From Siphonodentalium dalli (lineage: Eukaryota; Mollusca; Scaphopoda; Gadilida; Siphonodentaliidae): a DNA stretch of 64,000 nt. The notes beneath the pieces are model-generated. The model saw only the letters and a list, made by a program, of their open reading frames with translations. It was not told the DNA's origin and made no database searches. Every line of letters starts with the position of its first letter. Within the stretch, counting starts at the first letter, position 1. The stretch is taken from positions 60,860,094-60,924,093 of the forward strand of contig CP136065.1 in the NCBI GenBank assembly GCA_032622095.1, written 5' to 3'. The translations under genes and the position numbers were made by a program. This document shows positions 46,301 to 56,639 of this stretch, in pieces.

Positions 46301-49300
46301 TGAACAATGACAACCTATCGTCATTGACGACCATGTAATATGATTTTCTCTTGCAATGGCTTTAAATTATTGACTAACCTGCTGACCCGCATCAGATGTG
46401 GCGACAGATGTGGATGGAACGTCAAGAGACTATATAAAAAGAAAGTTAGAATAGAATCAAACCATGGTCTATCAATATGATCCAATATTGAACATACATC
46501 ACTCAATAACTTTCAATTTCACGTTTAGGGCTACGGTACGACGGATTGCGCTCTATATGACGACTAACTTCAATGTCGTATACACGTCAACCGGTCGTGA
46601 AATTTAGTTAATGGAATAACGTGGCCACATGTGTACTATCTAGACATACTTTTAATTATAACAGCCTTCAGACATCCCTCCCACGTGTGAACGGTTAATT
46701 CCCCCAGGTCCGTAAGAGCTGAGAGCTGAGAGTTTCCACACCTAACTCATTTGCAACATCGATATCGCTAGGTCATATTATAGTTAGTTTTCAGTGTTCA
46801 CATAACGAGAACGATTCGAAAAACCACACTAGTATACACTCGCAATCATTAGTTATAGAGCGTGTTATTTTACATGAGGTCTATAGCAGTCAAGAGATAA
46901 TTAACATTACTTGGTGTATATTATTAAAGTTAACGCTGCGTATGTATGCCTTATAATGGACTATAGAACAAGCGGGGTGTAGCTGTCACACATTTGGGAA
47001 GGTCGTTGATGTAAATAAGGAACAGTAATGGTCCCATAATTTTTCCTTGCGGTACTCCTGATGTTACAGATGTTGCTTCGGAGAGATGACCTTCTAAGAT
47101 GACTCTCTGGGTTCTGTTTGAGAGAAAATCCTTTATCCACTCCCAAGATGTTGTCATTTATGCCATGTCTTATGCACTTCTGTAGTAACCTCTGATGCGG
47201 TACATTGTCGAATGCCTTGGAGAAGTCGAGTAGTGCAGCGTCGGTCTGTTCGCCTTTAAATAGTCCTCTTGCTAAGTCAACCACCGTCAAGAGAAGTTGA
47301 GTTTCACATGATCTGTTCTTTCTGAAACCATGTTGAAAGTCTGTTAAATGGTCGTTTGATTCCAGATAACTGATTAGATGGTGGTGAATTATATGTTCTA
47401 GAAGTTTGCTGCAGATGGATGTTAAAGATACTGGAAGATAGTTTGATTTAGATGTTTTGTCTCCTTTCTTGTACAATGGAGTAATATGTGCCTCTTTCCA
47501 GTCAGTTGGTATTTTCCCTTGGTTGATTGAGGATTGAAAGAGTTTTGTCAGCATTGGTGTAATTTCGGAAGCGACTGTTTTTAGTAGTCCAGGAATACCG
47601 TCAGGTCCAGTGGCCTTATGCAAGTTGATGTTATTGAGCAATTTTAGTACTCCATTTTCGGTGACGACTATTTCGTCCACTTTATTCACCGGGATGAGCT
47701 CGACGGGTATATTTGCGGTGTCTTCTGTGGTGAATACTGATGGAAATTGCTGATTGAGTAGCTCTGCCTTTGTGTTGGCGTCGCTGTATATAATTCCTCT
47801 TCTCTTCAGTGGTGACACTCCAGAATATCATTCCTTTTTCTCTTGATGTAAGTCCATATTCTCTTTGATGTTCTCCTTCCATCGTTTTCAGTCACTAGAT
47901 CCATGATGTATTTGGACTTGTTTGCCTTGCATTGTTTGCAACTTTGATTTTTCAGTTGTTTGAAGCGTTCCCAGTCATGTTTCTTCCCTGTTTTTTGGCT
48001 TTATTATAAGCCCGATGTTTCTTTCTAGACAGACGCTTGATTTCTCCATTAATCCATGGTTGATGGAATCTGGTGGTACTCATTTTGGATGGTACTAGCT
48101 GGAGAAGTTGAGTGCAGATGTCTTTGAAAGCCGACCAGAGTGTTTCAATATCGTCTTTCACTGAGTAGTTGGATCTGAAATGCTCTGTCTGTATCCTTGC
48201 CTCTAGAGATAACTCAGTCATGTCTGCCCTGGACCAGAGATATATCTTCCTTCTGGTTGGTGCCTTGTATTGTGCTGTGATGTTTGATGTCACAAAGACA
48301 ATGTCATGATCACCTAACCCCGAAGCTGGTTTACAGAGGTTTATCAACGATGGTATGTTGGTGAACAAGGTGTCTAGGGTGTTATTGCCTCGTGTCGGGA
48401 AGGTGACGATCTGTTTCATTCCACAGTCTTGCATAGTTTCGATGAAAACTGGCTCTCGGAGACTCACATATATAAGACAATTTCTTGACACATTATTTTA
48501 ATTTTGCGTCAGCGCTGCGCCCGCCGTAGGCACATTCATTTGAACCATGTCGAAACATGACTTTTGAAGATATATACTACATAGTAGAGGGATTAATATA
48601 AACTCCAAAACATTTTTGGAAAATTGCAGAGAAACATGTATATATATTAACCCTTTACCCAACAAACCGGCCAAAACCGGCCAAATAAAGCTTCAACAGC
48701 CTAAAATATCTTCGGTCTGTCTCAATAGAACCATACAAATATGGATATCATTGGAACCGGCTCCTTGGCCACATTGTGATAGTTACAGTTAGCCCTGTGC
48801 CAATGCATTCTCTTATATATGCGAGTCGACCATAGGTCGCATCGCATATATAAGAGAATGCATTGGCCTAAAAAAAAATCTTTTTTTAACACTTTTTACC
48901 ATTTTTTCTTACATTCTTTAACAATTTTATAATTTGTAATGTGTTAAGCCAATGCATTCTCTTATATATGCGAGGCGACCTATGGTCGACTCGCATATAT
49001 AATAAAATGCATTGGCACAGGGCCCTTCTGTTGGGTAAAGGGTTAACCCTTTAGTCATATACAAATTAATTTTTATAGTCAGCTCTGAAGGATATATTTA
49101 TCTGTCCGTGATGCGAACAAGATGTAACCCGATTTTCTTGAGACTATATCTAATAACGTACATAGAAATACAAGTTCACATTTTAACAGTAATGTCGGTG
49201 GTTCAGTCGATTGGAGTGGGACAGGTTGAGGGGGGTAGGGTGGTTGATCATATCACTGTATATACTTACCTTTTTGTCTGTGTAACTGTGAATAGTGTCC

Positions 49301-49575
49301 CAACGTTCTCTGAGTTCAGGCAGATTTTCACATATTGTTTGTAAATCTCTATCCGTTAGGGTTATGGCTGCCTTCATTGCTGGTTTTCTGAGCTGTATTA
49401 TATCGAATACACCGTAAATTCCGACTTTACAAAATTGACCTCTTCCAAATGATGCCTTACAGGTGAGCTTTTGCTCACCATCTACTTCGTTTATTTCTAT
49501 TTTAGCTTCGAAATTCATTTTTTTTTCTTTCTGTGGAAGTGTGATCCTTATTTTACAATTGCGTTCATTTTATAG
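40292..49575 (-). CDS. Candidate micro-exon gene, unrecognised protein
   Basis: I do not recognise this protein. Five candidate exons on the minus strand: 49518-49270 (83 codons), 46429-46379 (17), 41170-41138 (11), 40816-40787 (10) and 40328-40292 (12 plus one nt). All have polypyrimidine-AG acceptors (except the first) and strong donors (GTAAGT, GTTAGT, GTGAGT, GTATGT, GTATGT). The first four all end in phase 0, so they join in one frame. A TATA box lies about 50 bases above the start codon. Exon 1 has a weak PC4-like pattern; exons 3-4 are charged and helical-looking; exon 5 is strongly basic. Exon 5 may splice on or read through to a TAA near 40243, giving about 149 residues. Confidence is higher for exon 1 than for the micro-exons, because short AG...GT intervals can arise by chance. 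Confidence 0.45.
40787..40816 (-). CDS. Candidate 30-nt exon 4
   Basis: Acceptor TCTTGTTTTTGCAG, donor ATTATG|GTATGT. Phase 0 both ends. It encodes [10 protein letters not shown]. With exon 3 it would make a charged helical segment. Confidence 0.42.
41138..41170 (-). CDS. Candidate 33-nt exon 3
   Basis: Acceptor TATTCCCTTCTCAG, donor TATGAT|GTGAGT. Phase 0 both ends. It encodes [11 protein letters not shown]. Confidence 0.42.
41553..41700. repeat. 74-bp tandem duplication
   Basis: 'cgcattaaatcrgaaaggta', 'tctctttaaatattcgagcg' and 'acatctttaat' occur twice with a period of about 74 bases. It lies in a candidate intron. Confidence 0.85.
41701..42714. other. Anonymous intronic stretch
   Basis: No exon is recognised on the minus strand here. 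A plus-strand AAG|GTATGTG at 41919 with ATTGGC near 41834 upstream is noted and rejected as a promoter call. Confidence 0.35.
42715..43495. repeat. Nested tandem repeats (about 258-bp and 67-bp periods)
   Basis: The block 'tcaaatagaattacccccca' to 'aaacgagcagttgtgg' (about 42725-42975) is repeated at about 42975-43200. The tail part, with 'aaaacgagcagttgtggaat' and 'tatgtcaaataacttg', then repeats three to four more times with a 67-base period (starts near 43163, 43230, 43298, 43365). The shorter array therefore grew out of the end of the longer repeat. Confidence 0.85.
43705..43995. repeat. About 145-bp tandem duplication containing (TTG)n
   Basis: 'aatgtttctttgtaaacgta', 'cgaggcttaytacctt' and 'caacgctctttattgttgtt' occur twice, at about 43710 and 43850, each copy with a (TTG)5-7 tract. 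Confidence 0.85.
44260..44990. repeat. About 55-bp minisatellite, some 14 units
   Basis: The unit contains CATTCATTAAGGGGGTAGTT, then GTTATGAAATTGTTTTGCTT and ATATTCATATATCAG. Unit starts are spaced 53-58 bases apart. Two subtypes (ATATTCATATATCAG and TAGTCATGTATTAG) are interspersed, which suggests expansion by unequal exchange. It lies in candidate intron 2. Confidence 0.9.
44991..46378. other. Anonymous intronic stretch
   Basis: No exon with both good splice sites was recognised. Open frames such as 45853-46044 (minus) have no recognisable domain. Confidence 0.4.
46379..46429 (-). CDS. Candidate 51-nt exon 2
   Basis: Acceptor CTTTCTTTTTATATAG, donor CAGCAG|GTTAGT. Phase 0 both ends. It encodes [17 protein letters not shown], a Ser/Thr-rich linker. 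Confidence 0.45.
46951..48491 (-). mobile_element. Truncated CR1/Jockey-like LINE (LINE 2)
   Basis: Minus-strand order: C-terminal part of an endonuclease ending [10 protein letters not shown] (catalytic SDH-like block, about 48320), a linker, then reverse transcriptase with [58 protein letters not shown] and [20 protein letters not shown]. At least three frameshifts separate these blocks. The YADD block and everything 3' of it are missing, and the 5' half of the endonuclease is missing, so it is truncated at both ends. It lies in candidate intron 1 of the micro-exon gene, in sense orientation. Confidence 0.85.
46961..47818 (-). pseudogene. LINE 2 reverse transcriptase fragment
   Basis: 285 codons are open, covering the fingers and the first catalytic Asp (LLDFSKAFD). 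After about codon 225 the true frame shifts to an overlapping frame (47157-46951) that carries [20 protein letters not shown]. It is non-functional because the YADD catalytic block is lost. Confidence 0.85.
48651..49042. mobile_element. piggyBac-type MITE built of nested hairpins
   Basis: The termini are TTAA|CCCTTTACCCAACA at 48647-48664 and TGTTGGGTAAAGGG|TTAA at 49029-49046. TTAA target duplication and CCC-starting inverted termini are piggyBac hallmarks. Inside are two hairpins of about 70 bp, 48798-48868 and 48948-49017, each GCCAATGCATTCTCTTATAT...ATATAAGAGAATGCATTGGC or close to it, with GTCGACC/GGTCGAC-type cores. The pair is itself enclosed by GCCCTGTGCC and GGCACAGGGC. There is no coding capacity. 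Confidence 0.85.
49270..49518 (-). CDS. First coding exon of the candidate micro-exon gene
   Basis: The start Met is at 49518 and 83 codons run to AAAAAG|GTAAGTATA, an optimal donor, in phase 0. The peptide starts [20 protein letters not shown], then [20 protein letters not shown], then [20 protein letters not shown] and [15 protein letters not shown] beta-strand-rich stretch followed by 'ITLT..DL..I...L.EL' is reminiscent of the PC4/SUB1 ssDNA-binding fold, but the usual Trp is missing. I rate the resemblance weak. Non-repetitive sequence, balanced composition, donor and TATA box together support a real exon. Confidence 0.6.
49568..49575 (-). promoter_or_regulatory. TATA box of the candidate micro-exon gene
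   Basis: Minus-strand CTATAAAA lies 50 bases above the ATG at 49518. That predicts a transcription start near 49540 and a 5' leader of about 20-25 bases. The spacing is ordinary for a TATA-driven gene. Confidence 0.5.
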
Positions 49576-51556
49576 CTGTGTAATTCTGGTAAATATTTAC
49601 ATTCCGAAAAGGCTTTTTTCATGATTACACTTTCAGAAACTTAAAAAAAAATCCCTTTGGCAACATAATACCTTATTTGCCACCATAGGATCACCTTAGT
49701 TAGCATTGGTTTGACTTAGTAATGTTGAGCGGTAAATATAGACTTTCGCGATTCAACAGTTAATTTAAAGTAATGTTAAACATTCAACATGATATAATAT
49801 ATAATAATGGTAAAATATGTTATTTTCTATTAATTTGAAATCCATTTATACCAGAGACAGCTAAATTGTTATGCACATGGTTAGCCGTTATGAATGGTCC
49901 CGGTTGGAAATACAAAAACAAATAACATGTATACGTAGGTTAACCTTCGTGTTTTCTTAAATGTATTTTTCGATGTTATTAGTCTTTCGACGGGGAACAA
50001 CGTTTAGGTATCATCTGTTTGATTTTATTCAATAAAATAAGTATATTGGATATTTCATTAATGTTTTTAACACACTTAGTTTATTACTGTTGAGGTCGTA
50101 TGGCGACACAACGTTGAAAATCAATATTTCGCTACTGCATATATACAATAAACGTTTCGCACATTGTATACACAGTTGCTATCACATTCATTGGTTCTGT
50201 TGTACTTGACCAGTACCATTTATTTTGTGTATATGTGTACGCAGCCTTAGATTTTCAATTCGACACATATTATGATAGCGGGTGTCGTGACATTGGAGCT
50301 GACCCAATGTCACGACATTAGCTTTACTCCTGACAATAATTTGAGGTTTGTTGAACTTCGTGTTTGTTAAGTTAACAAAGTAAACAGCTGGATATCGCTA
50401 CGAGACATCACTGGTATTTATTACCTACACCGTATTATGTACGATCTTTACTGAGCGAGTGGCGTTCACGTGCGAGGTTAATATACAGCACTGGACGATA
50501 CATACTGTATTGACCTACATTTAATAAGTCGCTCTCATTTTCATCTTGTACGCAGTTATAGGATTCACTGGTGGTATTTATAGCGACCATTATAACTTAT
50601 AAGGAACACTAGTACTGGTTTGACTCTGTTCGACAATTTTAAAGATGTATTATTAGATCTGTATTAGTATGTTAGTTTCAATGACAGAAAATATTCTATT
50701 TTGACTCGAATAAAACTCTGATTTATATAATCTTACTTCAATACGTGACAGGCTTATTTATACAGCTTTCAACGATTTAGGGACTGCGTATCAAGAGTAA
50801 TAAGGGTTTTCATACATATAATTCGTTTGTACATTATTTTATAGAAATATTGTATGCTTATCTCTTTGAATAAAATCAATCAATTGGCACCTTATTGCTT
50901 TTCCCACTATGTAGGAACTGTTACATCGGAAATCGTTCTATCGCCGGTTTGTGATGGTTCTTGACTGATTTGTGACGGTTCTTGATGATCGAAATTATAC
51001 ATTTTCACGACTTTTTGACAGTTAAAACGCAATTATGAGACATCTAGGTGATAATTCGATTAGTTATTTTCAATCCCATCACAATCTGTGGCTCCAATGA
51101 ACGTGTTAATAACGAAACTTTCATTGTGCGAGCCATAACAACGACAAAAACCGCGAATTTTGATAATTGTTTGTGTTCTCTCCTGATCGAGTCGGTTCTC
51201 TCCCCATTTAATCGTTCTATACGGGTAAAACTATGGCTAATATGTGCCATGGTACATGGTTCAAACTGCCCATTTTGTGAAAGTATACAAAGATAAACAC
51301 AACAAACTATGCATTAAGTTGAAATTTGCACCACTTGTCATTAATTTCGATGAATTACACTGCCTTTCTATGCTTATCCAATAAGCTGTGTTACACAATA
51401 TCAAAAGTCGTCAGCTAGTTTGAAAAATAACGCGTTTTGCAGGTCCAACATTTCCATGAGTCAATAGCCGGTTAATAATAGTGAAATTTCATAGCGCTGG
51501 ACTTCGGAAAGCGTGAGCGTAGACGGGATATATAGAATTATCTGTCTTGTATTTGA
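49576..51556. other. Anonymous stretch upstream of the micro-exon gene with an interrupted repeat arm
   Basis: It includes a repeat arm (about 49785-51030) that pairs with 54440-54735. In this copy the arm is split by about 900 bases between 'cgacgggga' (49997) and 'cttttccc' (50908); the insert ends near 'tgaataaaatcaatcaatt', a LINE-like tail. No gene is seen. Confidence 0.5.
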
Positions 51557-52097
51557 TCTATTATATATTTTGGAACTTCTGTCTGTATGTATGTATTTGT
51601 GTTATTGAATTTAAAAACTGCTCGACCGATCTGACTCAAATTTGGTGTGTAAGCCAACTTTCATCCGGGGAATAATATAGGCGGGTCCAATTTCACGTGC
51701 GACCGTGTCCTTGGCCTTGCTCAAATACGCTCATATAGACATGTTTCTGGACCTCGACCGATCCCACTCAAATTTGGTAGCTGGTTCTACTTTGATCACG
51801 GGAACAATATGGGCGGGTCCAATTTCAATTGCGACCGTGTCCTTGACCTCGCTCATATACGCTCATATAGGCATGTTTCTGGACCTCGACCGATCCGACT
51901 CAAATTTGGTATAATGTAGGCCTACTTTGATCCCGGGAATAATATGGGTGGGTCCAATTTCACATGCGACCATGTCCTTGACCATATTCGCTCATATAGG
52001 CATGTTCCCGGGCTGATCGAACAATAGTTTGTCCAGGCGGAGACGATCACAAATAAATCCCTAAATAGCCCGGACGAAGAGGGGGCACATCGGCTAG
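51557..52097 (+). mobile_element. Short non-autonomous Helitron (copy 4 type)
   Basis: It starts TCTATTATATATTTTGGAAC after a host A and ends GGGGGCACATCGGCTAG before a host T. The GCCCGGACGAAGAGGGGGC hairpin lies just before the end. The interior has a 125-130 bp tandem unit three times (ACCTCGACCGATCC, ACTCAAATTTGGT, GGGCGGGTCCAATTTCA, GCGACCGTGTCCTTG). No Rep/helicase is present. Confidence 0.85.
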
Positions 52098-52344
52098 TGT
52101 TGTCTATTTTCGTAGACGTATTTTACTCAACAAAAAGGCAAAAATAAGACGTTAAAAGTTCGTTGACACCCATACAATGTTCTGATTACGCAGTTTATGA
52201 AGTTTATGTCGGGCATATCCGCTTGCTGGATGCTGGTTATCTAGGTTAAATTCTAGAAGTCTAGAATATGCAGCTATTAAAGCATATATAAGCACGATAA
52301 CCTTTCAGTCAATCATATTTTAGATTGACTAGGGATCTCTGATT

Positions 52345-52670
52345 TTTTAATAGAAGATATAAAAAAGCAAAGAATCCTACAGTTACAAATATTATTATAT
52401 GGATGTTAAACCTGTGGTTACTAAATGCGCTGTAATGAGAATTGACTTGAATCCTATTTATTAATTTGTAGGAATGATTAGCTATTAAGTTCAACAAGCA
52501 GTAACATATAAAAGAGAAAAGAGAAAAGAATCATGCAGTTACAAATATTATTATATGGACGTTAATCCTTTGGTGACTAAATGTGCTGTAACGAGCAGCG
52601 ACTTGAATCCTATTGATTCATTTGTAGGAATGCCCAGCTATTAAATTCAACATGCAGTAACAGATTGTTT
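52345..52670. repeat. About 165-bp tandem duplication
   Basis: 'gttacaaatattattatatg', 'ggtgactaaatg', 'gacttgaatcctat' and 'tttgtaggaatg' occur twice with a period near 165 bases. Confidence 0.85.
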
Positions 52671-54439
52671 GAAATATTAGCTAAACATTCATACAAATGA
52701 ATCATTAGAAATCGGTGTTATTGGTGTCTGAATCTGCCTATTATAAGGCACATTATTATTCCTCGATGATAACGTGTCAAGTGAGCAGGGACGTGGGCTG
52801 GAGGGTCTCCAATGTTGGGGCGTCCAACTTGGAATTTCCAACCACACCATCCCCTTGAAACAGACCAAACTCACGCACAAGGCCTGGGCTTTGGTTTTCC
52901 CAACTGCATGACACATTATAGCTCTAGATTGTATGCCATTCTGAAGTGAATTGATTAGTAGCCTTTGATTGGCCACCATGCAAACCGGGGAGAAACTCAG
53001 GATACATGGGCCCAGTGAGAAAATGTGGATAACTGAACCTGAACATTGCAAAAATCATCTAGACTGGCTTCAAGATTCCCAAGTGTTGGGAGTTTCCAAC
53101 CTGGCACCCCCACCCCCACAAGATTGGAAATGTTCCCAACAGATGGAGAGGGAGAGAGAGAGAGGGCTGATTTATTTTGCAAAAGAGCATACATTATTTA
53201 ATACAAAGCATATTAATTAAGTGGAATTAGATTATTTGTCTATTAACCAATTTCGGGGGAAGGGGTAAATGTGATATAGAAAACTAGATCACACCTGCTC
53301 CCTACTTCCTGTCCACCCATCATGAGTTTTGGATCAACTCTAAAGAAGAGATGTCATTTGTATATGTCAAATATGGCTGATTACATGTTTAAATTGTAGG
53401 AAAGTAAGCAAATGTTGGTCTAAAAACGACAAATTCCTCACTATTAAATTGTTGTCAAATCAAACTAAGAGAACAATTCCAACCTATAGTTGGTGTTAAA
53501 TTTCAAACCAATCTATTGTAAGATAAGAAAATTGTAACTGTTGAACATTTTGACCAAAGTTGGGGATAGACACAAATTAAGCACCCCTCCCCAAGTCCCC
53601 CCACCACCCCAATCACGTCATTTCATAAGTTATATAACGTGATTTCATAAGTTATATTCATGTCTGGGCGACAAACATGTGTAAATGTCCCTCAGGCGGA
53701 CTTCAGAGGAGGAAACATGATGGCGCTGGCATTGAAATATTGTCACACCTAGATCTTTCAATAATGCCCAGATTAAGTAAATTAATATAACATCTCATAT
53801 TCTCCTGAGAGTAGATTTATATTAACATTGGTCATTTATATAGGCGGGCATGATTATGATACTATTATACTCATCGGGACTTTCAATATTTTATTTCTGC
53901 CTATTAATGTCACTTAATCTCCGGTATTAGGTACTTATTGTGTTATTTCTTAATATACATGTTCTATTATGCAAATTACATAAGCTACAGTCGTTATCTG
54001 GTTTAAAATGTCAGATACACAAGACGATTTTCGGACCAAAGTGAAGAAATCGTTCGAATAAATCGCATGTACAGAACCGTCACAGCCGTGATTGGTTTGA
54101 AATAGAACCGTAACACGCACCCGTGTTGATTACGAGGTCACAGCTCCCTATCGGGATACTTTCTCAGCTATTTTACAGAAGAATAACACGGGTATACTTT
54201 GTAGTCAGTGTTTGTCTTCAGAATGCGTTTCATATTTTAAACGCCACGAAAAACAAAGACATTGCGTCCAAGTGGCTTGATTTTCAGTGATAACATGTTG
54301 ATATTTACGCGTTAACTCGCTAATACCGAGTTAATTGTGGTCTAGAGTACAGGTTTAGATAACACGGCACTTCTGCAGCCTCTGTTCATTCGGGAAAGTA
54401 TAATATATTCAAGATATCTATAATTATGCGTGATTTTGT
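52671..54439. other. Anonymous stretch, no supported gene
   Basis: Overlapping frames on both strands (52689-53220) cover a region where 'ccaacttggaatttccaacc' and 'gttgggagtttccaacctgg' recur, suggesting a decayed repeat. A (GA)n tract lies near 53148-53166. No domain is recognised. Confidence 0.4.
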
Positions 54440-54735
54440 CACAAAAATGATTATTTTCAATCATCAGGAACCGTAACAAATCAGGCAAGAACCATCACAA
54501 TACCGGCGATAGAACGACTTCCGATGTAACAGTTCCTACACAGTGGCTTTTCCCGTCGGAAAACTAATGCATTGAACTAAGAGTGTACCATTTCAGTAAA
54601 CATAACGGTTAACCTACGTATACATGTTAATATTTACATTTCCAACCGGGATTGATCATTCGACGTAAATATTTGTGTATATGAACTTTTTCCGAACTAT
54701 TTGAATATCATATTCATAGAAAATACAGTATTTTA
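54440..54735 (-). repeat. Right arm of an inverted repeat pair
   Basis: Complementary to the arm at about 49785-51030. Shared words include CGTATACATGTTA, TTAACCTACGT, CGGCGATAGAACGA, TGTAACAGTTCCTACA and AAGAACCATCACAA. It lacks the roughly 900-base insertion seen in the left arm, so it is the empty-site version. Confidence 0.7.
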
Positions 54736-55380
54736 CCATTATGATATAATTTAGTTTCGAAAATCTCAGGTTTATCATCATTTCAAGTGCACTTTCGGTC
54801 TTGTTTTAGTTGATAATAGTTATTTTTAATTGTTGGTGTTATTATCACAATTACTTCTATAACAAAAAACATTAATCACGTTGAATAATTATACAAATAA
54901 ATGTAAATATTCAAATTTTAACTGATTGATATTAATTTGATATTTTCTACCTCTTTTACAAAAACATTTTGATCACATTGAATCATTGTACAATTAAATG
55001 TAAATTTGTTGATTTATTTCGAAATTTTCTATTTTGATTAATATTAAATTGTTATTTTCCATTTACCATCTTCCTCTTTATTATACGAAAACAAAAAGTT
55101 TGGTGCCTAATAGTGACTTTTTTTTTGTAAGATGGCTGGTAAAATGGTCGCAAATTAACGAGAATTTGCAAATGTTCTAAAGTCGCAAAAGTAATTTTAT
55201 TAAAGGTTCTTGGTCTTCGGAGAGATTTGAATTGTTTTGAATTAACCCTCACAGTGTTATACCAATCAGATCTCTGATATGATTGTTGGAAAATATTTTG
55301 ATTGTTTGATTCAGAAAGCTTTCCGAAGTTAACCAAATTATATTTTATACATACCATTCCACATTTGCCCGAATTCTACA
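54736..55380. other. Very AT-rich stretch, no gene seen
   Basis: The phrase 'aaaaacattwtgatcacattgaat' recurs (about 54865 and 54965), a small local duplication. The minus-strand frame 55052-55357 has no recognisable domain. Confidence 0.4.
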
Positions 55381-55764
55381 TTTGACTTACCTTCGAAAGT
55401 GAATTATAATATGAGTCAATATGTTATGGCTCTATACCACGTGACCTCCTTCTGTGCATATAACTCATTGAACAAACAATTGGAATGTTTCTATACAAGA
55501 TTATTTGATATCAGAATCTATATTTTCTTCCTTTGTTGTGGGCGGAATATATATTCTATTGTTCAATTTAAGGATACCTGGTTGCTTTCCAGCTATGATC
55601 CTTTGTGTGTTAATTTGTAGAATGTATATTTACTTCATTTGTTGTGGGCATAAAAGGAAGAAATGTAGATTCTATTGATGTATTCAAGTGAGGAATGTAG
55701 ATTCTATTGTTTGACTACCAGAAGGAATGTAGATTCTTTTGTTGTGCTGTTTGTGGAATGTTTA

Positions 55765-55910
55765 GGAGATAAACATACCCTGTTGAGTTGTACATTCTGG
55801 GATTCGAGCATGAAAACAGTTTGTGAACGAGCCGGCATGCCGGCGAGTTCACAAACTGTTTTCATGCTCGAATCCCAGAATGTACAACGAAACAGGGTAC
55901 GTTTATCTCC
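55765..55910. repeat. 146-bp near-perfect palindrome
   Basis: The arms, starting GGAGATAAACATACCCTGTT on the left and ending ACAGGGTACGTTTATCTCC on the right, pair for about 65 bases. The centre is GAGCCGGCATGCCGGC. It forms the left part of the inserted segment in the dispersed repeat. Confidence 0.9.
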
Positions 55911-56029
55911 ATTGTAATTCATTCTAGCAAGGAATTTGACAAAAATGTATAAAAAGTATCATTTAGTCATTTTCATGACACGAATCGAGACTTTCATTTT
56001 TCCGTTGTCATCGTGCACAAATTGTTGGG

Positions 56030-56290
56030 TTTGTTCACTGCGTTACTCGGAACACTGCTCTGTAACCATTTCCTGTGGGGCGGGTTGGCTCGTTTCGCTA
56101 ATCCGTTCTGCGCCGATGAAATTGTACCGTGTCACATTTCGATTTGATGCACGCTGAAGCAGCCGATGGACGGTATCTATAGACAACAACGCGCGGGTGT
56201 GCTCGTTTCGCTACTCGTTCTGCGCCGATGAAATTTGACCGTGCTACATTCAGATTTGATGCACGCTGAAGCGGCCGATGTCGGTGAATC
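56030..56290. repeat. About 118-bp tandem duplication
   Basis: 'gctcgtttcgctaatccgtt'/'gctcgtttcgctactcgtt', 'ctgcgccgatgaaatt' and 'gatttgatgcacgctgaagc' occur twice. It lies inside the inserted segment. Confidence 0.85.
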
Positions 56291-56639
56291 GAAAACTAAA
56301 GTTATCCGCTCTCGGCAAATCAGAATGCTTGTTTTTGGTGACAAATACTCAATTGAATTACAATTACTTATGTATTGCATTGGTTTGGTTCGTGAGTAAA
56401 TCCTATTGTGCTCAATAATTTGTAAACATCTATTACAATAGATATTTACTTTAAATAAACAGATTTAGGCCCGCACAATTCTCAAGCATCGGTATAATCC
56501 TTGTTGTTGACAATCGGGTGATCAAAATCGACAGAAAAAAATACCACTTCATTTCCCCGATAGTGGATATATAATACGCGAAACTGCGTTTACCATGTGT
56601 AAATAAATTTCGCATGGACATCATGGAGTAAATGTTAGC

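Larger units (their letters stand above)
55381..56470 (+). repeat. Dispersed repeat (inverted copy of 33650-34330) with an internal insertion
   Basis: Words GGAATGTAGATTCTATTG and GAATGTAGATTCTTTTGTTG match the 33.7-kb copy in reverse. At GGAATGTTTA|CTTATGTATTG, continuous in the 33.7-kb copy, this copy has about 600 extra bases (about 55765-56362) bounded by TTA. Confidence 0.65.

Noticed and set aside
52689-53220. Overlapping frames on both strands
   Set aside because: Repeated 'ttggaatttccaacc'-type phrases and a GA tract explain them; no domain.
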